DNA of 47,561 bases from the NCBI GenBank assembly GCA_028532855.1, contig JAQQAL010000041.1, positions 1-47,561 on the forward strand. The letters are read 5' to 3'. Made by a program: the position numbers and the translations under genes. Of the stretch, positions 47,203-47,561 are shown one piece after another. The first letter of the stretch is position 1; each line of letters starts with the position of its first letter. This DNA is from Candidatus Thalassospirochaeta sargassi. GTDB lineage: Bacteria; Spirochaetota; Spirochaetia; UBA9216. The notes below the pieces were generated by a model. The model saw only the letters and a list, made by a program, of their open reading frames with translations. It ran no database searches and was not told the origin of the DNA.

Positions 47203-47275
47203 CGCAGGGTAGAGCAGCTGGCAGCTCGTCGGGCTCATAACCCGGAGGTCGCAGGTTCGAGTCCTGTCCCTGCTA
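47203..47275 (+). tRNA. Initiator tRNA-Met (anticodon CAT)
   Basis: A 73-base cloverleaf with anticodon loop CTCATAA. Two features mark it as initiator: three consecutive G-C pairs in the anticodon stem (GGG/CCC), and an unpaired first position (C1 against T72, where E. coli has C1 against A72). D arm AGAGCAGCTGGCAGCTC and T loop TTCGAGT are typical. CCA is not encoded. It is followed by an integrase gene, so its 3' end is a probable attachment site. Confidence 0.95.
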
Positions 47276-47302
47276 TACAGCAAATCGTTACTAGATAGCG
47301 GT

Positions 47303-47366
47303 TTACAGATTCATCACCGGAAAGACCGGCGTTTTATCAATCTGACTTACAGATGGGGTTACAGAT
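47303..47366 (+). repeat. Three TTACAGAT direct repeats between tRNA and integrase
   Basis: TTACAGAT occurs at 47303-47310, 47347-47354 and 47359-47366. The last two are 12 bases apart, about one helical turn. The third lies in the loop of a 5-bp stem GGGGT/ACCCC. Spacing and place fit arm-type binding sites of a tyrosine integrase. Confidence 0.6.
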
Positions 47367-47389
47367 GACCCCTCTGAGAGGAGAGCGAA

Positions 47390-47561
47390 ATGCGCCGGTT
47401 TTGTGTTTTTAGACGTCGCGGACAGAGAATCTACTACGCCCAAATCAAGAACCCTGAAACAGGAATGTACCTCCCCGCTCGCTCCACCGGAACCACCGAC
47501 GAGAGTGAAGCCTACATGATTGCAGCTGATTGGGTCCGTGATGGCTTGCCAGCTGTACAGA
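47390..47561 (+). CDS. Integrase, N-terminal part (runs off the window)
   Basis: The ATG at 47390 has GAGGAG six bases upstream and opens a frame to the window edge (57 codons). The start MRRFCVFRRRGQRIYYAQIK and the segment NPETGMYLPARSTGT resemble the N-terminal arm-binding domain of tyrosine site-specific integrases, especially those in treponemes. The catalytic domain lies outside the window. The position right after a tRNA gene supports this. Many codons look more GC-rich than in the ribosomal block, consistent with acquired DNA. Confidence 0.75.
   Translation, partial: MRRFCVFRRRGQRIYYAQIKNPETGMYLPARSTGTTDESEAYMIAADWVRDGLPAVQ

Overview
The window is a bacterial chromosome segment from a member of the Spirochaetota, most likely a free-living relative of Spirochaeta/Treponema. 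This is inferred from the protein sequences and gene order, not from a database search. The supporting signs are an Asn in RpoB at the residue equivalent to E. coli Ser531 (the known cause of natural rifampicin resistance in spirochaetes), zinc-binding forms of S4, S14 and L36, a glutamate-rich acidic-repeat membrane protein, and an integrase start of a kind familiar from treponemes. Base composition is moderate and looks more GC-rich around argH and clpB.

Layout. Positions 1-3.7 kb (minus strand) hold a partial gene, a short Dabb-domain protein, and an RNA-metabolism operon rny-ymdB-tlyA, driven by a strong promoter that overlaps the stop codon of the preceding gene. Positions 3.76-7.2 kb hold a 1148-residue membrane protein: an outer sensor-like domain, long acidic Glu-Leu repeats, and a C-terminal domain that looks like a GAF fold.

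Positions 7.3-35.3 kb form one continuous minus-strand block of the translation and transcription core. In transcription order this is tRNA-Thr, rpmG, tRNA-Trp, secE, nusG, rplK, rplA, rplJ, rplL, rpoB, rpoC, rpsL, rpsG, tuf, then the complete S10, spc and alpha operons down to rplQ, which ends in an intrinsic terminator. fusA is missing between rpsG and tuf, and adk, map and infA are missing between secY and rpmJ. Several sigma70-type promoters with 17-bp spacing re-enter the block (before tRNA-Thr, rpoB, rpsL and tuf). Structured spacers (tRNA-Trp/secE, secE/nusG, rplJ/rplL, rplL/rpoB, tuf leader) probably adjust the output of individual genes.

Positions 35.4-47.3 kb are mixed. They carry an HD-domain phosphohydrolase (+), a two-gene envelope operon of a CsgG-like/PEGA protein and an FGE-fold lipoprotein (-), an N-terminally extended PRPP synthetase (-), a Na/Pi cotransporter with PhoU-like tail (+), argH (-) with a possibly sequestered ribosome-binding site, clpB (-), and a divergent PrsW-type membrane protease (+). 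clpB and prsW both appear to lack ribosome-binding sites and may be leaderless.

At the right edge is an initiator tRNA gene with its own promoter. It is followed by three 8-bp direct repeats and the first 57 codons of a tyrosine-type integrase. This is probably the left end of an integrated element that uses the tRNA gene as its attachment site.

The least explained parts are the acidic-repeat membrane protein, the CsgG-like/FGE-like envelope pair, and the non-coding RNA structures between ribosomal genes.
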